Shown here in pieces: positions 11,136 to 22,423 of a stretch of DNA of 64,000 nucleotides. Location: NCBI RefSeq assembly GCF_014529535.1, contig NW_023503474.1, positions 572,997-636,996 on the forward strand. The letters are read 5' to 3'. The notes beneath the pieces are model-generated. The model was not told where the DNA came from and did not search any database. It saw nothing but the letters and a program-made list of their open reading frames with translations. Numbering within the stretch: position 1 is the first letter of the stretch; every line of letters begins with the position of its first letter. The DNA is from Bradysia coprophila. Lineage: Eukaryota; Arthropoda; Insecta; Diptera; Sciaridae. A program made the translations under genes and the position numbers.

Positions 11136-13119
11136 ACAAGAAACACTCTAACGTTAAGCACCCTAGGGTTAATTTGTTTTCTTTCATGTTTACGTCGTGT
11201 ATATAGCGTCAATAGATCAGTGTCAAATAACGGTTTCTTCTTTCAAAATAGTGTCAAATGAGTTGTTAATTTCACAAAGCTAACCTCAAACAATGACAGC
11301 TCCATATAAATTTTTGTAACATTGCGGTTAGCTTTGTGAAAATGACAGCTTATTTGACATCTCAAACGACATTGACATCTATAGACACACACCGTATGCG
11401 ATGAAGTACAAATTACCATCCATTATTGTAATTTGCAAATTTTTAATATTTTTGAATTGTGGATCGATAAGGAAAAAACTGGTTATAGTGCGTCGGCCTC
11501 GAAAATGTTTCATCTAATACTTATCACTTCTCACATCTACAGTGAAAGCTTTCCTAATCAACGACCCCGGATGAGTCTGTGTTTTGTACAGCTTCGACGA
11601 TAATAGTTGGAGTTGATTTATTTATTAAAAAGAAGTTAAAGTGTCAATGTTTATCATTTTACACGCAGCACCCCACGGAAATGATTCATTACTCAGATGA
11701 AATTTGCGGTATTCATTTCCGAAGGACTTTAAGGGTAAAATTACCTACGTAACTCTTTGCAAATTAGTATTCTCACTTGTGATATTAAATCCCTCGCATT
11801 CGGCTCGAGCTCCAAACTTCCCACTTGTCAAAATAAGTAAACTTTCGCCACTCAAAATTGACATTTCTTCACTTTCGGCTCTTGTGAGAAGCATGAAAAA
11901 CTTAACACGTCACGCGAAAATAAAATGTCCTTATCCTCATTTCGGAAAGAATTGAAAAGAAAATTTTGATGGAAGATCTGTTGAAGTACATAATCCATAC
12001 CACTTAGAGTGTAGATCGGAAAATTCGCTATAGAAATATTTTGTGATTTAATCATTGAAACAGTGGCACCACGTACAGAAAGTTCACTTTTCGCAGTGTC
12101 GTTGCAGAAAATTGTTTATTGACATCGATATCGAGAATCATTTCTCAGAAATTGATCGAATGTCAAAATCTCGGCCGCGAGAATTTTTCTCTCACTTACG
12201 CTCAAAATTAAAGAATTTGAATTTACTGTAGAAAATTTCGCAAGAAAATAGGGCTCAACATTTACCCGAGTTGTTTCCCCCTCTTTATTTTGATATTTAT
12301 AAATCTAACGATATTTCGATATGGTTCAACTTAGAGAGTCGTAAAAATGTCTAACGATTGTTAAATGTCGTAAACTAAATCGAGAACATAAACTATAAAA
12401 TTTCGACATTTGAAATGACAATTATCAAATTATCGATAGGAAATTGTGATACTTTCGTGTAATCATAAATTTCATCGACTTTAATCCAACATAATCTATC
12501 AATTCCACGTTCGGCATTACAATCATATATGTGTGTCGTGTGCTATCTCAAGTGGAATGAATTGGTTGCACAATGAAAGTTTTCCGCAACGGAGTATAAT
12601 CATTTGTCGATAATTTTCTCCTATCCCAATCAATCCATAATTCACCAAGGCCCGAACTAACCACATCGGCGGATCGGTCAGATACTGATGCGTCTTTTGG
12701 GATCATTCATCATCAACTCCATAGCCAGTCTGGGCCTGAAGTTACCCATCAGTTATGCGCTCATCGTTTTGCATAAACTCATTCACACGTTATTTCGTGG
12801 ACAAGCGTTTCCTCTCGTTCTAATACATATCATGTTCTCTCTTACACTAATCTCGTCTTCGATTATCTAAATGTTCATGTTGGTACACGAAAAATGTTTC
12901 ATCATAGCCAGTCGCGAATCACGTGCAAGCTTAGGATTGATGAAAACAGGAGAGATAGATTATCGTAGCAATAAAATTTAAGCCTTAGGCCGTTGGGATT
13001 GTAGTTTTTATCAGCGTCGTACAGATGGCGACTTTGAAATGAGTGACGCATTTCGCTTTAGCTGTTTTTCAGCTGATCCACTCATACAATCAATATTTAA
13101 GCTGTTTTACCACTACTAT
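11136..13119. other. Intergenic, nothing convincing
   Basis: AT-rich. A short inverted pair surrounds 11270-11350 (GTTAATTTCACAAAGCTAAC and GTTAGCTTTGTGAAAATGAC), probably another small foldback. An ORF at 12688-12870 encodes a hydrophobic 60-residue peptide with no recognisable motif. I do not call it a gene. Confidence 0.45.
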
Positions 13120-13321
13120 CACGACAGAGTAAAGTTAACCAGGCAGGAGCGCTTGTTTGACTAGGGACCTGAATAATCTAGTAGCCCTTGATATTTTGCG
13201 AATTAAATTTTTCAACTTATGTCAGTGTTCATTTGAGTTCATTTTCATCCCATGTATTAGGTCCCTTATTTGACGTTTCGAAAATGAACCGCTCCTGCCT
13301 GGTTTATTTTACTCTGCCGTG
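13120..13321. mobile_element. hAT-like MITE (CACGGCAGAGTAAA family), 202 bp
   Basis: The element has inverted ends CACGACAGAGTAAA and ACTCTGCCGTG and subterminal AACCAGGCAGGAGCG mirrored by CGCTCCTGCCTGGTT. It is flanked by CTACTAT on both sides. It belongs to the same family as elements at 16155, 34827 (fragment), 42040 and 43177. Eight-base duplications at two other copies point to hAT-type mobilisation. Confidence 0.88.
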
Positions 13322-13744
13322 CTACTATGCACACTTGTGCATTGTTCATCCTTGTTCATAAACGGTCGAACGGTGAGACAAAATTTTTCATTTCCTCTCG
13401 AGTATTAGCACATCTTTTGGATGAGTGGATGAGCTGTAAAACAGCTGAAACAAAATGTGACAATCATTTCAATGTCGCCGACTGTATTATGCTTTCTCAT
13501 CAACTTTTGTGTTTTCAAAAAATTTGTAAATTTACAACCACCAACAACCAACACTACTCTAATCCTACTCTAAGCCTTGGTTGTACTTATATTGTACACC
13601 GAAAAGATTTGTATATTTGTATCGTCTGACCATTGAAATACTGATGTAAATCCTATTGCCATTTGAATGAACGTCTTACTCATCTATAGGATCGCAGAAC
13701 GTATTTTACATTTGTGAAAATTGTAAAAAAATTCCGTTTCCTAA

Positions 13745-14295
13745 CATTTGTGTGGTTTAGGGTGCATCGATGCGAGTAATTGTTTTGTCTGGTTGACAGA
13801 TATACTATCGCAGACACAAGCTATTCTGAAACCGTTTTTTAGACGTGAGGGATTCATTTAAAGATCGACTACCAAAAATCGTACCCATTTTTGTTGGGTA
13901 TGGTTGATATATTGCCTGGAGAAGTCTTGATCCGTAGGTGCCGAAAAAACTCTCACAAAATTTTCTTCGTCGATATACAGGTACTCATGGGCCTCTAAAA
14001 GCAGAAAAATGACGTTTCCGTGCATGGAGTTTGTGACCGCTACAAGTGAGCGGCATGGACCATAGGTTCTTTTGAGAGCTAAAGCCATTTTATGTGTTGA
14101 TCCACCAATAGCTACATTGAAAGTGGGTTCGATTTTTGGAAATCGATCTTCAAAAGAAACGCTCGGTGCCCAATGTGCTCTTTAGTCTGTATTGATTCGT
14201 CTCACCGAACCAACCACGAACACATAGTAAATCGTCATCCGTTCTGCTTCACGAATTTAGAAAATGAAATCAAATCGATGCACCCTACCAAATGT
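13745..14295. mobile_element. Segment with inverted AGGGTGCATCGAT ends
   Basis: AGGGTGCATCGATG near 13759 is mirrored by AATCGATGCACCCT ending near 14286, with further pairing of the CATTTG outside. The interval contains a 76-codon minus-strand ORF (13858-14088) starting at ATG 14088 and reading CRSLVAVTNSMHGNV and RVFSAPTDQDFSRQY. I cannot assign it to a family. It may be captured host sequence or chance. Confidence 0.4.
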
Positions 14296-14653
14296 ACACG
14301 ATACACAAGCATGCAACGATACCTGCTTGTGTTTAGAGCATCGTACTAACACGTATATACCTGCCTACCCGTCATAAAAACAAAAGAGTTAGCAATACAA
14401 CCGGTAGGGTTTTTCCCGTATTGTTTAGACCCTCTGGCGATTAACAATAATATTGCTGCGGGTATGAGTGTTGGCTGTTTGCGACATGAATTTTTATTTT
14501 AAGAAACATCAATTGGTATTCGTCTTGTGTCCGTCAAAGTGTAAACATAGATTCGGTGCATTACCAGAGTGAAATTGGCTGCACATTTGTTTACGTTGTC
14601 AGTGTTTGACTCAAAATAAAAAAAAACATATCTCGGACAGTGTGGTGCACAGG

Positions 14654-15622
14654 ATGTATTCGGAGGAATTGAATAAGATAAATGTGGCATTGATGTGCTG
14701 TGACCAATTGAAAACCAATCTGCAAGCGTCGATAAAACACGTGCAAATGTTGAATCGAAAATACAACACTCGCGACTACAACACCTTGTCGTTGAGCGCG
14801 TCCATTTTCGGAAGTCCACGAAAGAATGTCACGCTGCAACAAAAACAACATCAACACAATAACAGCACTCCGAGCACTACGCTGTCGACGAAAAAGCCAC
14901 CGACTCGATCCATCAGAGACATCGAACAGAATTTCAACCACATCATCGTCGACGGAATTAAATTACGCCGCGAAGTAGAGACAGCAGCCACACAATTGAA
15001 ATTGCTACGAAACGAGCATCAAATCGAGTCACCGTACATGATCAAAAGACGATTGCAATTGACGATTAACAGTTCAGCGAGTACGTCATCCGGCTGCAGA
15101 CATGGTCGTTGTTTCCGAAATTCATCACTGGACAGATATGGCGGTCTCGATCAGAGTTTTCTCACTTCAATCAACAGATCCAGATATTCGCTCGGCGCTG
15201 TGGCCATGCCACCGACACCATCCCAGCGGAAACGAACCAGAGAAACGCTTCATAATCAGGTGGCCATCAGGGCCCAATGCAATGTCAATGCACAATCGCC
15301 AGTGAATGCGAAAAAGTTCCGATTCCACAGCACTCCAATCAAAATCGACGAGCCGACATCCAGTTCGACCGCACATCGATCAAGTTCCTTAAACATCTCA
15401 GCCATAAGCAGCTCCAGTGGTTGTTCATCATCATCATTTGTCGAGGATGATGAATCGTACGGTAGCCGTGGCCGTCGCACCAGTACGATGCTACGTTCAT
15501 CGATTAAATCCTGCTTCCGTAACGTTCCGAGCTCAAGTGCATCGGTGAAACAATGCAGCTCACCGAAACGGATTTGTTGGACACCGATTGTGAAAGTGAA
15601 ACGAATTTCGATTTACCAATGA
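14654..15622 (+). CDS. Unrecognised Ser-rich protein with CDK-like sites
   Basis: A single open frame of 322 codons from the first in-frame ATG at 14654. An in-frame stop lies at 14570. A pyrimidine-rich AG at 14602 could instead be a splice acceptor, with an upstream exon missed. Residues 1-35 and roughly 90-130 look helical. The region between is Gln/Asn/Thr-rich and the last 190 residues are Ser-rich and disordered. Several Ser/Thr-Pro sites are followed by basic residues (FGSPRK, PPTPSQRKR, QSPVNAKK, HSTPIK, SSPKR), the preferred sites of cyclin-dependent kinases. A nuclear or cell-cycle-controlled protein is therefore an inference, not a family assignment. There is no signal peptide or membrane segment. 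An AATAAA follows at 15743. Codon use and the disordered composition support a real gene. Confidence 0.7.
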   Translation: MYSEELNKINVALMCCDQLKTNLQASIKHVQMLNRKYNTRDYNTLSLSASIFGSPRKNVTLQQKQHQHNNSTPSTTLSTKKPPTRSIRDIEQNFNHIIVDGIKLRREVETAATQLKLLRNEHQIESPYMIKRRLQLTINSSASTSSGCRHGRCFRNSSLDRYGGLDQSFLTSINRSRYSLGAVAMPPTPSQRKRTRETLHNQVAIRAQCNVNAQSPVNAKKFRFHSTPIKIDEPTSSSTAHRSSSLNISAISSSSGCSSSSFVEDDESYGSRGRRTSTMLRSSIKSCFRNVPSSSASVKQCSSPKRICWTPIVKVKRISIYQ

Positions 15623-15742
15623 CTGGAACCGAATGTGTCGATGAGCGTCGGTTAAGGTAAATTGAAGAGCTGTTTTGTCGTTGAATGTATACGAATGTTT
15701 TGTATAGTTTAAGTGAGTTTGTCGTCTGAATTTTTTTATAAA

Positions 15743-15748
15743 AATAAA
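15743..15748 (+). terminator. Polyadenylation signal AATAAA
   Basis: AATAAA lies about 120 nt past the stop codon of the 14654-15622 gene, a normal distance for a short 3' untranslated region. Confidence 0.6.
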
Positions 15749-16154
15749 ATTAAACCAAAAAAACGTCTGCAGTTGTTTGCTACAAATTCTCACAACGTTC
15801 CCAAACCAGAAACCCATCAAAAGTCATGTATATTCATCGTCCGTACACAACATCTTTGCAATTTAAATTTCTAATTATTAAAACGAGCAACACTTTACGA
15901 GCAAGTACGCACCAAAGGTATTTTTAGTGGGAACCTGACCTGAATTGAACTGGTAAACCAGTCGGAATTGATAATTTTTGCGGCTCTTAGACTAAAAATG
16001 ATTAATTTCGGTATCGACCCGTTTTCGACCATTGGCTATGATAGCCAGTTTCTTACGATACGGTAGAAATGCCTTGCCTCACATGAATCGAAATCGATTA
16101 ACAGAGAATTATTGGTCTTTTCTCTTATATGCCCGTGCCACAATAATACACAAT

Positions 16155-16310
16155 CACGGCATAGTAAAATAAACCAGGCAAGAACGGTTCAATTTTGAAA
16201 TGTCAAATTTGGGACCTAATGCACCGAATGAAAATGAACTCACATGAACACTGACATAAGATGAAGTAATTTTTCTATATCTAGCGCTTGGTTTAATTTA
16301 CTCTGCCGTG
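16155..16310. mobile_element. hAT-like MITE with 8-bp duplication TACACAAT
   Basis: CACGGCATAGTAAAATAAAC at the left end and TTTACTCTGCCGTG at the right end identify the 13120-13321 family. TACACAAT flanks it exactly on both sides. This copy is internally shorter (156 bp). Confidence 0.9.
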
Positions 16311-16703
16311 TACACAATCGGACACACAATACAGCCAATATTTCATACATTTCAACATTCGCGATGTGACAATTTTTATAATGGTGTGTATATCACCCAT
16401 TACGTGTGCGAGTGGCATACCGTGCCGAGGCGTGTTCGATAATTCATTCGATTGCTAAAATACGGATAATTTCTTTAGAATCGATTATCGATATTTTCAA
16501 AAAATCAATACCATTCGAATCGACCGACAATCGATAAATTTCAGTCATTATTTATATCTCATATCGATAAAACATTCGATTGATACTGTATCGATTATTG
16601 GGAAAACTTTTATCATCGATTGATGATATTCTTCAGTAGAACATGCCTAACCGTGCCTTTCGCATTCGAACGAACAGTCAATTCATTATTGATGGGTAAC
16701 AAG

Positions 16704-18810
16704 AGATTGTGGATTTGAGCACTATTTCACAGGACTATTAATGCTTGACGTTGTCGGCAAGTCCTTCTGTCAGTTCATCGAACAATATTTTCATGGACAA
16801 TGTAATCGAAAATTTAATTTTTAAATTTCGTATCTCAAAAGACCGACTCGAAGGCAGTGCCATCACTGATTTTTGCGGTGTGACGATAACAATTTCCACA
16901 ATCTACATCAGGTATAAATGCAGGGTAGATGGTGACAATTTATCGAAAGAGAAAATATTGCCAAGGTAACAAGATACGAAGATGGCGAGTAAATTGTGAA
17001 TAGGTATACCGATCATTACATAGACTTAGTACATTGAGGTATACCTCATCGCATTAATTTTTTTTTATGGCGAACAAAAAATGATGGAAATTCCATGTCA
17101 TCCCAGATCCTATTGAAATTTTAGTAGAATTTTTAGATCATAATGCATAGCCCATTGAAGTGGAAGTTATGTATTATACCAACGCACTTCAAGCAAAAGT
17201 GACAGAGAGATATGCTAATATGACGACTGGGTCGTTTCGACGGATTATAGAGAACAATGACATAATAGTGTAATAGACAGGAATTACGTAGACGAAATCG
17301 TGAAGCAAAAGTAAACTCAGTGTAATATACATTTGATACACACACACTTACACATTCAAATTAATTTTGACAATTTCATTAAATCGTTGCTGACTTTTCG
17401 AAATGAACTTTTACCACATTAAAGGAAAATTCTATTATCAATTACACATTAACTGTTCACTACCTAATTACACACATTTTCTAACCAATTTTCTTAAACA
17501 TTTTTTAATTTTGACGATGCGATGTTAACACTTTTATTATAAACTATATATGCGTGACTACTGAACGTGAAAGTTTGTAAATTCAGCCAACTGATTGAAT
17601 TCTCCGATCGTCGAAATTTCTTTCGATCGAAAAGGAAAAAATCACAAAATTAGTTCAATATTGGGGACAATGAGAGATTGTTTATATGAAATATAAATTT
17701 CAGTTCGATAAATATTTAATTGAACACAAAAGAAATCCTTTAAACCAATTTCGAAGAAAAAGTGAAAATGCAAATTTTCTTCGCGCCTACATTTCAAAAT
17801 AAGTACGAAAATACGTAAGTACCATAAATTTAAGGTACTCACACACACAATTGAATATTTCGTATTTGTTTTTGCTTCACCTCTTGAACAAAATATTTAC
17901 ATAGAAGGCCTATCTATCCCACTATTATATCATTGATAGAGAATATTTGGAATGATTTTGAAATTGGTTGAGAGAAAGTGTATTGAATTCTCTCTCCAAA
18001 ACCCAACTGCCATTCGACATATTTCCTATATCCGTGGAAACAACCCAGTCGTCATATAGATCGATTAAAAGAGAAATTCGCTCAGTTCCGGTGTATATAT
18101 AATTTTGGTCGCTGTACGGTATTGTTTAAATTTCCGTTTCAACACAACGGGAAAGAATGAGACACACGCATATTATTTTTGCTATACATCGGCAAACACG
18201 CGTACGCGTATATCTTTCCGAAAATAGCTCTCTTTGGATCGGTCTATTAGCAACTCTCTATAAAATTGATCATAGCTGACAGCTGCCAAATAGAGAAGGC
18301 AGAGATTGTGGAAATTGTTATGCTTGATTTCCTCTTACGCCGTGAACGCTCCGTTTAGCTAAACCACACCTATTTTTTATTGTTTAAAGAGAAAACGAAG
18401 TGCAAATGGAGCGTAAACGGAGTGAGAGGAAATCAAGCATTATCGTCACCACCGCAAAAATCAGCGATGAGCCTTCGACAGTTTCGCCTTTTCCATATGG
18501 GCAAAATGGGCAAATGCCCGTGGCGCCCGAAGTAGAGTAAACGAAAATGGCGCCCGAAATCCTTTAAAAATATTTTACTTTAACAAATGGCGCCTATTTT
18601 TCCAATTGCCCGATGGCGCCCAAAAGCTAAAGACGGCACTGGCCTTCGAGTCGGTTTTTTGAGATACGAAATTTAAAAATTAAAATCATTTGTTAGGAAA
18701 TTAAATTTTCGATCACATTGTCTATGAAAATATTGTTCGGTGAAGTGACCGACTTGCCGACAGCGTCAATCATTGAGAGTCCTGTGAAATAGTGCTCAAA
18801 TCCACAATCT
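16704..18810. mobile_element. 2.1-kb element with ~200-bp inverted arms
   Basis: AGATTGTGGATTTGAGCACT at 16704 is mirrored at 18791-18810. Pairing continues for about 200 bp (TGTCGGCAAGTC, AACAATATTTTCAT, GACCGACTCGAAGG, TGATTTTTGCGG, AACAATTTCCACAATCT). The right arm is split by later insertions at 18320-18440 and about 18485-18645. The central 1.3 kb has no transposase. Its only notable signal is a TATATATAA near 18094. Confidence 0.75.
18320..18440. mobile_element. Nested 121-bp hairpin MITE
   Basis: ATGCTTGATTTCCTCTTAC and GTGAGAGGAAATCAAGCAT pair, as do GCTCCGTTTA-type inner sequences. The insertion interrupts the right arm of the larger element exactly where the left arm reads ACGATAACAATTTCC. 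It is therefore younger than its host. Confidence 0.8.
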
Positions 18811-18945
18811 ACAGAATTCACCCACTACGAAATTGTCAAATTTGAGAATCCATCTTCAATGAGAAAATGTATGAAAATGTCAAATTTTATGTGTGGCACC
18901 CGCGTATCTGTATCTGCCTGACCTCCCCATAGTTTACAGCCTTGA

Positions 18946-19085
18946 AATAGGGTACTATTTTGTATGAAATTGTTTTCAGTTTCAGTTTCAGTACCCTATT
19001 TAGAGTACCACCAACACACTTCAAACTTGACAGTGAGTCACACACACAACTGTAAAAGATCATTTCATACAAAATAGTACTATTT
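18946..19085. repeat. Inverted repeat around TACTATTTTG
   Basis: GGGTACTATTTTGTATGAAA near 18952 pairs with TTTCATACAAAATAGTACTA near 19063. Internal GTTTTCAGTTTCAGTTTCAG is a short tandem run. This is a decayed MITE-like hairpin. Confidence 0.5.
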
Positions 19086-19599
19086 GACAGCTTTCGACTA
19101 TGATCACTTTTTCTATAAGTGCCTTGGTATCACTCATGCTTGAAGGGCGTTGACTTTACCGAAACACGACATTTTTGACAAATAGAAACGCGAACTAAAG
19201 AATCTTACTCTCCAATTTGATCGGTCCATAAATAAAGCTGAATGCTACAATTCACGCCTTAAGTGTGACTAAAATTTGAATTTTAAGTGAACGATTCGGT
19301 GAAAAAGTGAACCAAAAAATATATTTCAACGCTTCATTGTATGAAAATGACGTTACGTTAGAAAGACCTCCGCACTTTCCATTTTGAATTTCGACCGCAC
19401 TTTCGGCGTGAATAGCACTGCACCTATAGCGTTTACACTCGTATGTTAGAAGTCAAAAAGCCTCCAAATTGTGTTACATGTATGCGTTTTACATTTGCAT
19501 GTTTTACATCACACGAAGAAATCATGACTCCAACATCCGGACTGGCTCGAAAACACCTTGTTTGTAAAAGACCCAAAAATTAAGAATTTCCATTAAAAC

Positions 19600-20885
19600 G
19601 AGCCATCAGAACAGTCGGAGCGTTTGCTGCGACTGAGCCCCGTACAAACCCGTATATCTATTGCGTACGTGACCCTAGTGCGTCTGTCACCCTACTTTGA
19701 CCGTAAGCCTATGCGCCGGTTAAAGTAGTTAAAGTAAAATTATTATGTAATGTGTACATCTTAGAAATTGCGCATAGCGCAATTACGAAGCCCCGTACGA
19801 CGTTCCTTTCAAATAAAACAAAAATTTCAAATAGCCCTAAAATTTTAATTTATTGAGTATAAATACACATAGGGCCTAGTATCGGCCTCAGTCCGAGGAT
19901 CCAATTTTTTTTTTTCAACTACATTCTATTCGGCCTTTGATTACCTTCCAAATGAAACAAAAAATACGAAAAACGGATGAAATTTGCTCGAGTTATATGT
20001 AAAATACACATAGGGCCCTAGTAGCGGCCTTAGTCCGAGGACCCAAATTTAATTTTTTTTTCAACAACATTCTATTCGGTGTTCGATTATCTTTCAAATG
20101 AAACAAAAATTACGAAAAATTGATGAAATTTGCTCGAGTTATATGTAAAATACACATAGGGCCCTAGTAGCGGCCTTAGTCCAAGGACCCAAATTTTTTT
20201 TTTTTCAACAACATTCTATTCGGTGTTCGATTATCTTTCAAATGGAACAAAAATTACGAAAAACGGATGAAATTTACTCGAGTTGTATGTAAAATACGCA
20301 TAGGGCCCTAGTAGCGGCCTTAGTCCGAGGACCCAAATTTTTTTTTTCAACAACATTCTATTCGGCCTTTGATTACCTTCCAAATGACACAAAAATTACG
20401 AAAAACGAATGAAATTTACTTGAGTTCTATGTAAAATACACATAGGGCCCTAGTAGCTTTTCACTTCTAAGGCCCTACCTCACGGTCCACTCAACCGATT
20501 TTAAAAAACTTTTTTTTCCTGGATTGGTATTGACAATACCTATCATTTGCCGTGTCATTTACATTTCCATCGTTTATTTTGCCATAAATATCACCAAAAG
20601 ACCTTAAATCACTTGGGTGGCCCTAACTCACGAAGGGCCGACCCGAATATGCCCATCTTCGAACTTAGCCTCACTATTTCAACTATCTTTCAGGGAAAAT
20701 TTTTGAAATCGGATTTGATTTACTCAAGATATCGACGTGACAGACAGACGGCCCAAATTTTTATTGCGGATTCGTCATCTATGAACATAGGCAAACACTT
20801 TGCCCTTACCGTCTGCTTCGAATTCCATCAATTACACACGGCATCGTAATCCTATAAGCCCCTTCGTACTTCGTACGGGGCTAAA
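19600..20885. mobile_element. Dispersed element with ~144-bp tandem units
   Basis: Four full units and one partial unit share the words ACATAGGGCCCTAGTAGCGG, AACAACATTCTATTCGG and CTCGAGTTATATGTAAAATA, with starts near 19865, 20006, 20152, 20296 and 20438. The element ends ATAAGCCCC...TACTTCGTACGGGGCT near 20882. A truncated, reverse-oriented relative is at 38758-39215, with the same TCGGAGCG/CGTTTGCTGCGACTG-type flank. No protein is encoded. Confidence 0.75.
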
Positions 20886-20889
20886 AATC

Positions 20890-22423
20890 GGATATCTGCT
20901 TGACCTCCCCAAAGTTTACAGCTTTGGGGACATCGCCCTAAATATGTTTTTGGAGTAACGACATGAATGGAGTCATTCATTCAGAGGATGCACCGTTTGT
21001 TGCAAATCGTCAATAGAGGACAGTGCTACAAATTGCAGAGAAATCATAACAGCGTTGCGCCATCTGTTATCATTTCTCTGGCAAATTATAATCAGCGGTA
21101 AAAATTCCAAAATAGATTTTTTGTGGAACTAAACGTCTGTGATTCATCGCATCGTGTTGCTGATGTAATAAATGACCTTGTTTGTTATTGATTCAGAGCT
21201 TTTTTTTGTTATTTATTATTTGCCGAACAAAATTTATTCATGAGATCGGTGATACCGCAGCAATGTGCGTCACAGAATCTTCAAATAGGACCTGTGTATA
21301 ATCGAATGTTCTGAAAATATGCAACCGATTAGCTTGTTTCTTTACTCAAAATTGAAAATTTTTCCATAAAATTAAAATCAAATGAAAAACAAAGCTAAAG
21401 GCTGGTACACACTCAGCGTGATAATCCATTAAATCACTCAATTGACTTGTTTGAGTCATGAGAGTGAAGATTGCAGCTCGAGTCAAAGAACAAAAAAAAC
21501 AACACTTCGAAGAACGTTAGTTGACTTCATTGGAATGCGTGCCCCATGCGCTTTTCCACAAGGTCACATACAAGCTTCAGTTAAGTGACTAAGTTTCTAC
21601 AAAACGATTGAACTGAATTCAACCTGTTCAACCTGCGAGCATTAAATCTTCAGAAAGGAAATCTCCAAAATTCAGTTAAGGTTCTTTGTGCCACTTCGCC
21701 TAAAAAACCTATGAATTACCAGCTTTTCTAATGGTAACATAACAGTATGCTGTGACCCACTAACTAATGGAAAATACTGACTCGCTTTTGGTAAGTGTGT
21801 CAAAACCTTAAAACGAACATTCATCTTAAAACTGCACACAAGGTGTTTTAAATATGTTTCAATTGTATTGGGTTAAATTATTACAACGTCTATTGATTCA
21901 GCTTTAGTATTGTGTAAGTTAGCTACTATGACACATTTAAACGACGGTAGAAACACATCGCAAAATTTCGTGTACCGCTGATCAGCACGCATTATGATCT
22001 CTCGCAAATTTTCGAAAAACGATCATTGAATTTAGGACCGCACGAGTGGCGCCACCAGTAACACTGAGTCAAAATTGACATTAGAACAAAAGAATTCTGT
22101 CAATTTTCAAAAAAAAATCAGTTTTTGTATTGTTTACTCTTTCACGGATTTCTCATGGAGTACTTTTCATTAAGTGGAAACCATACCTAAGTCTGAATTC
22201 ACAGTCATCTGTTTTCATTCCGTTTTGCGTCAGTGTTTATGACAGTTGGCATTTCACACAATAGAGCACCCTACACACAATGACGCGAATTACAACGGCA
22301 AAGTACCCGACAGAATTGAACATGGTTTTCAGGAGTGCGTTCCCCTTCGACTTTAACGTTCCGAATAATAAAAATATTGAAAATTGAGATCCGTCGATCA
22401 AAAACGGTTAAGGTGTCGAAATA
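20890..22423. other. Upstream region of family gene A
   Basis: No gene is seen. Position 21788-21912 is homologous to 39441-39540 upstream of family gene B, including a 21-nt identical block at 21885-21905. In B that block lies about 110 nt from the ATG. In A it lies about 520 nt away, so about 400 nt was probably inserted between 21912 and 22424. I see no clear TATA box. Confidence 0.5.

Noticed and set aside
12688-12870. Hydrophobic 60-codon ORF, considered as a receptor fragment
   Set aside because: No chemoreceptor motif, no adjoining exons in phase.
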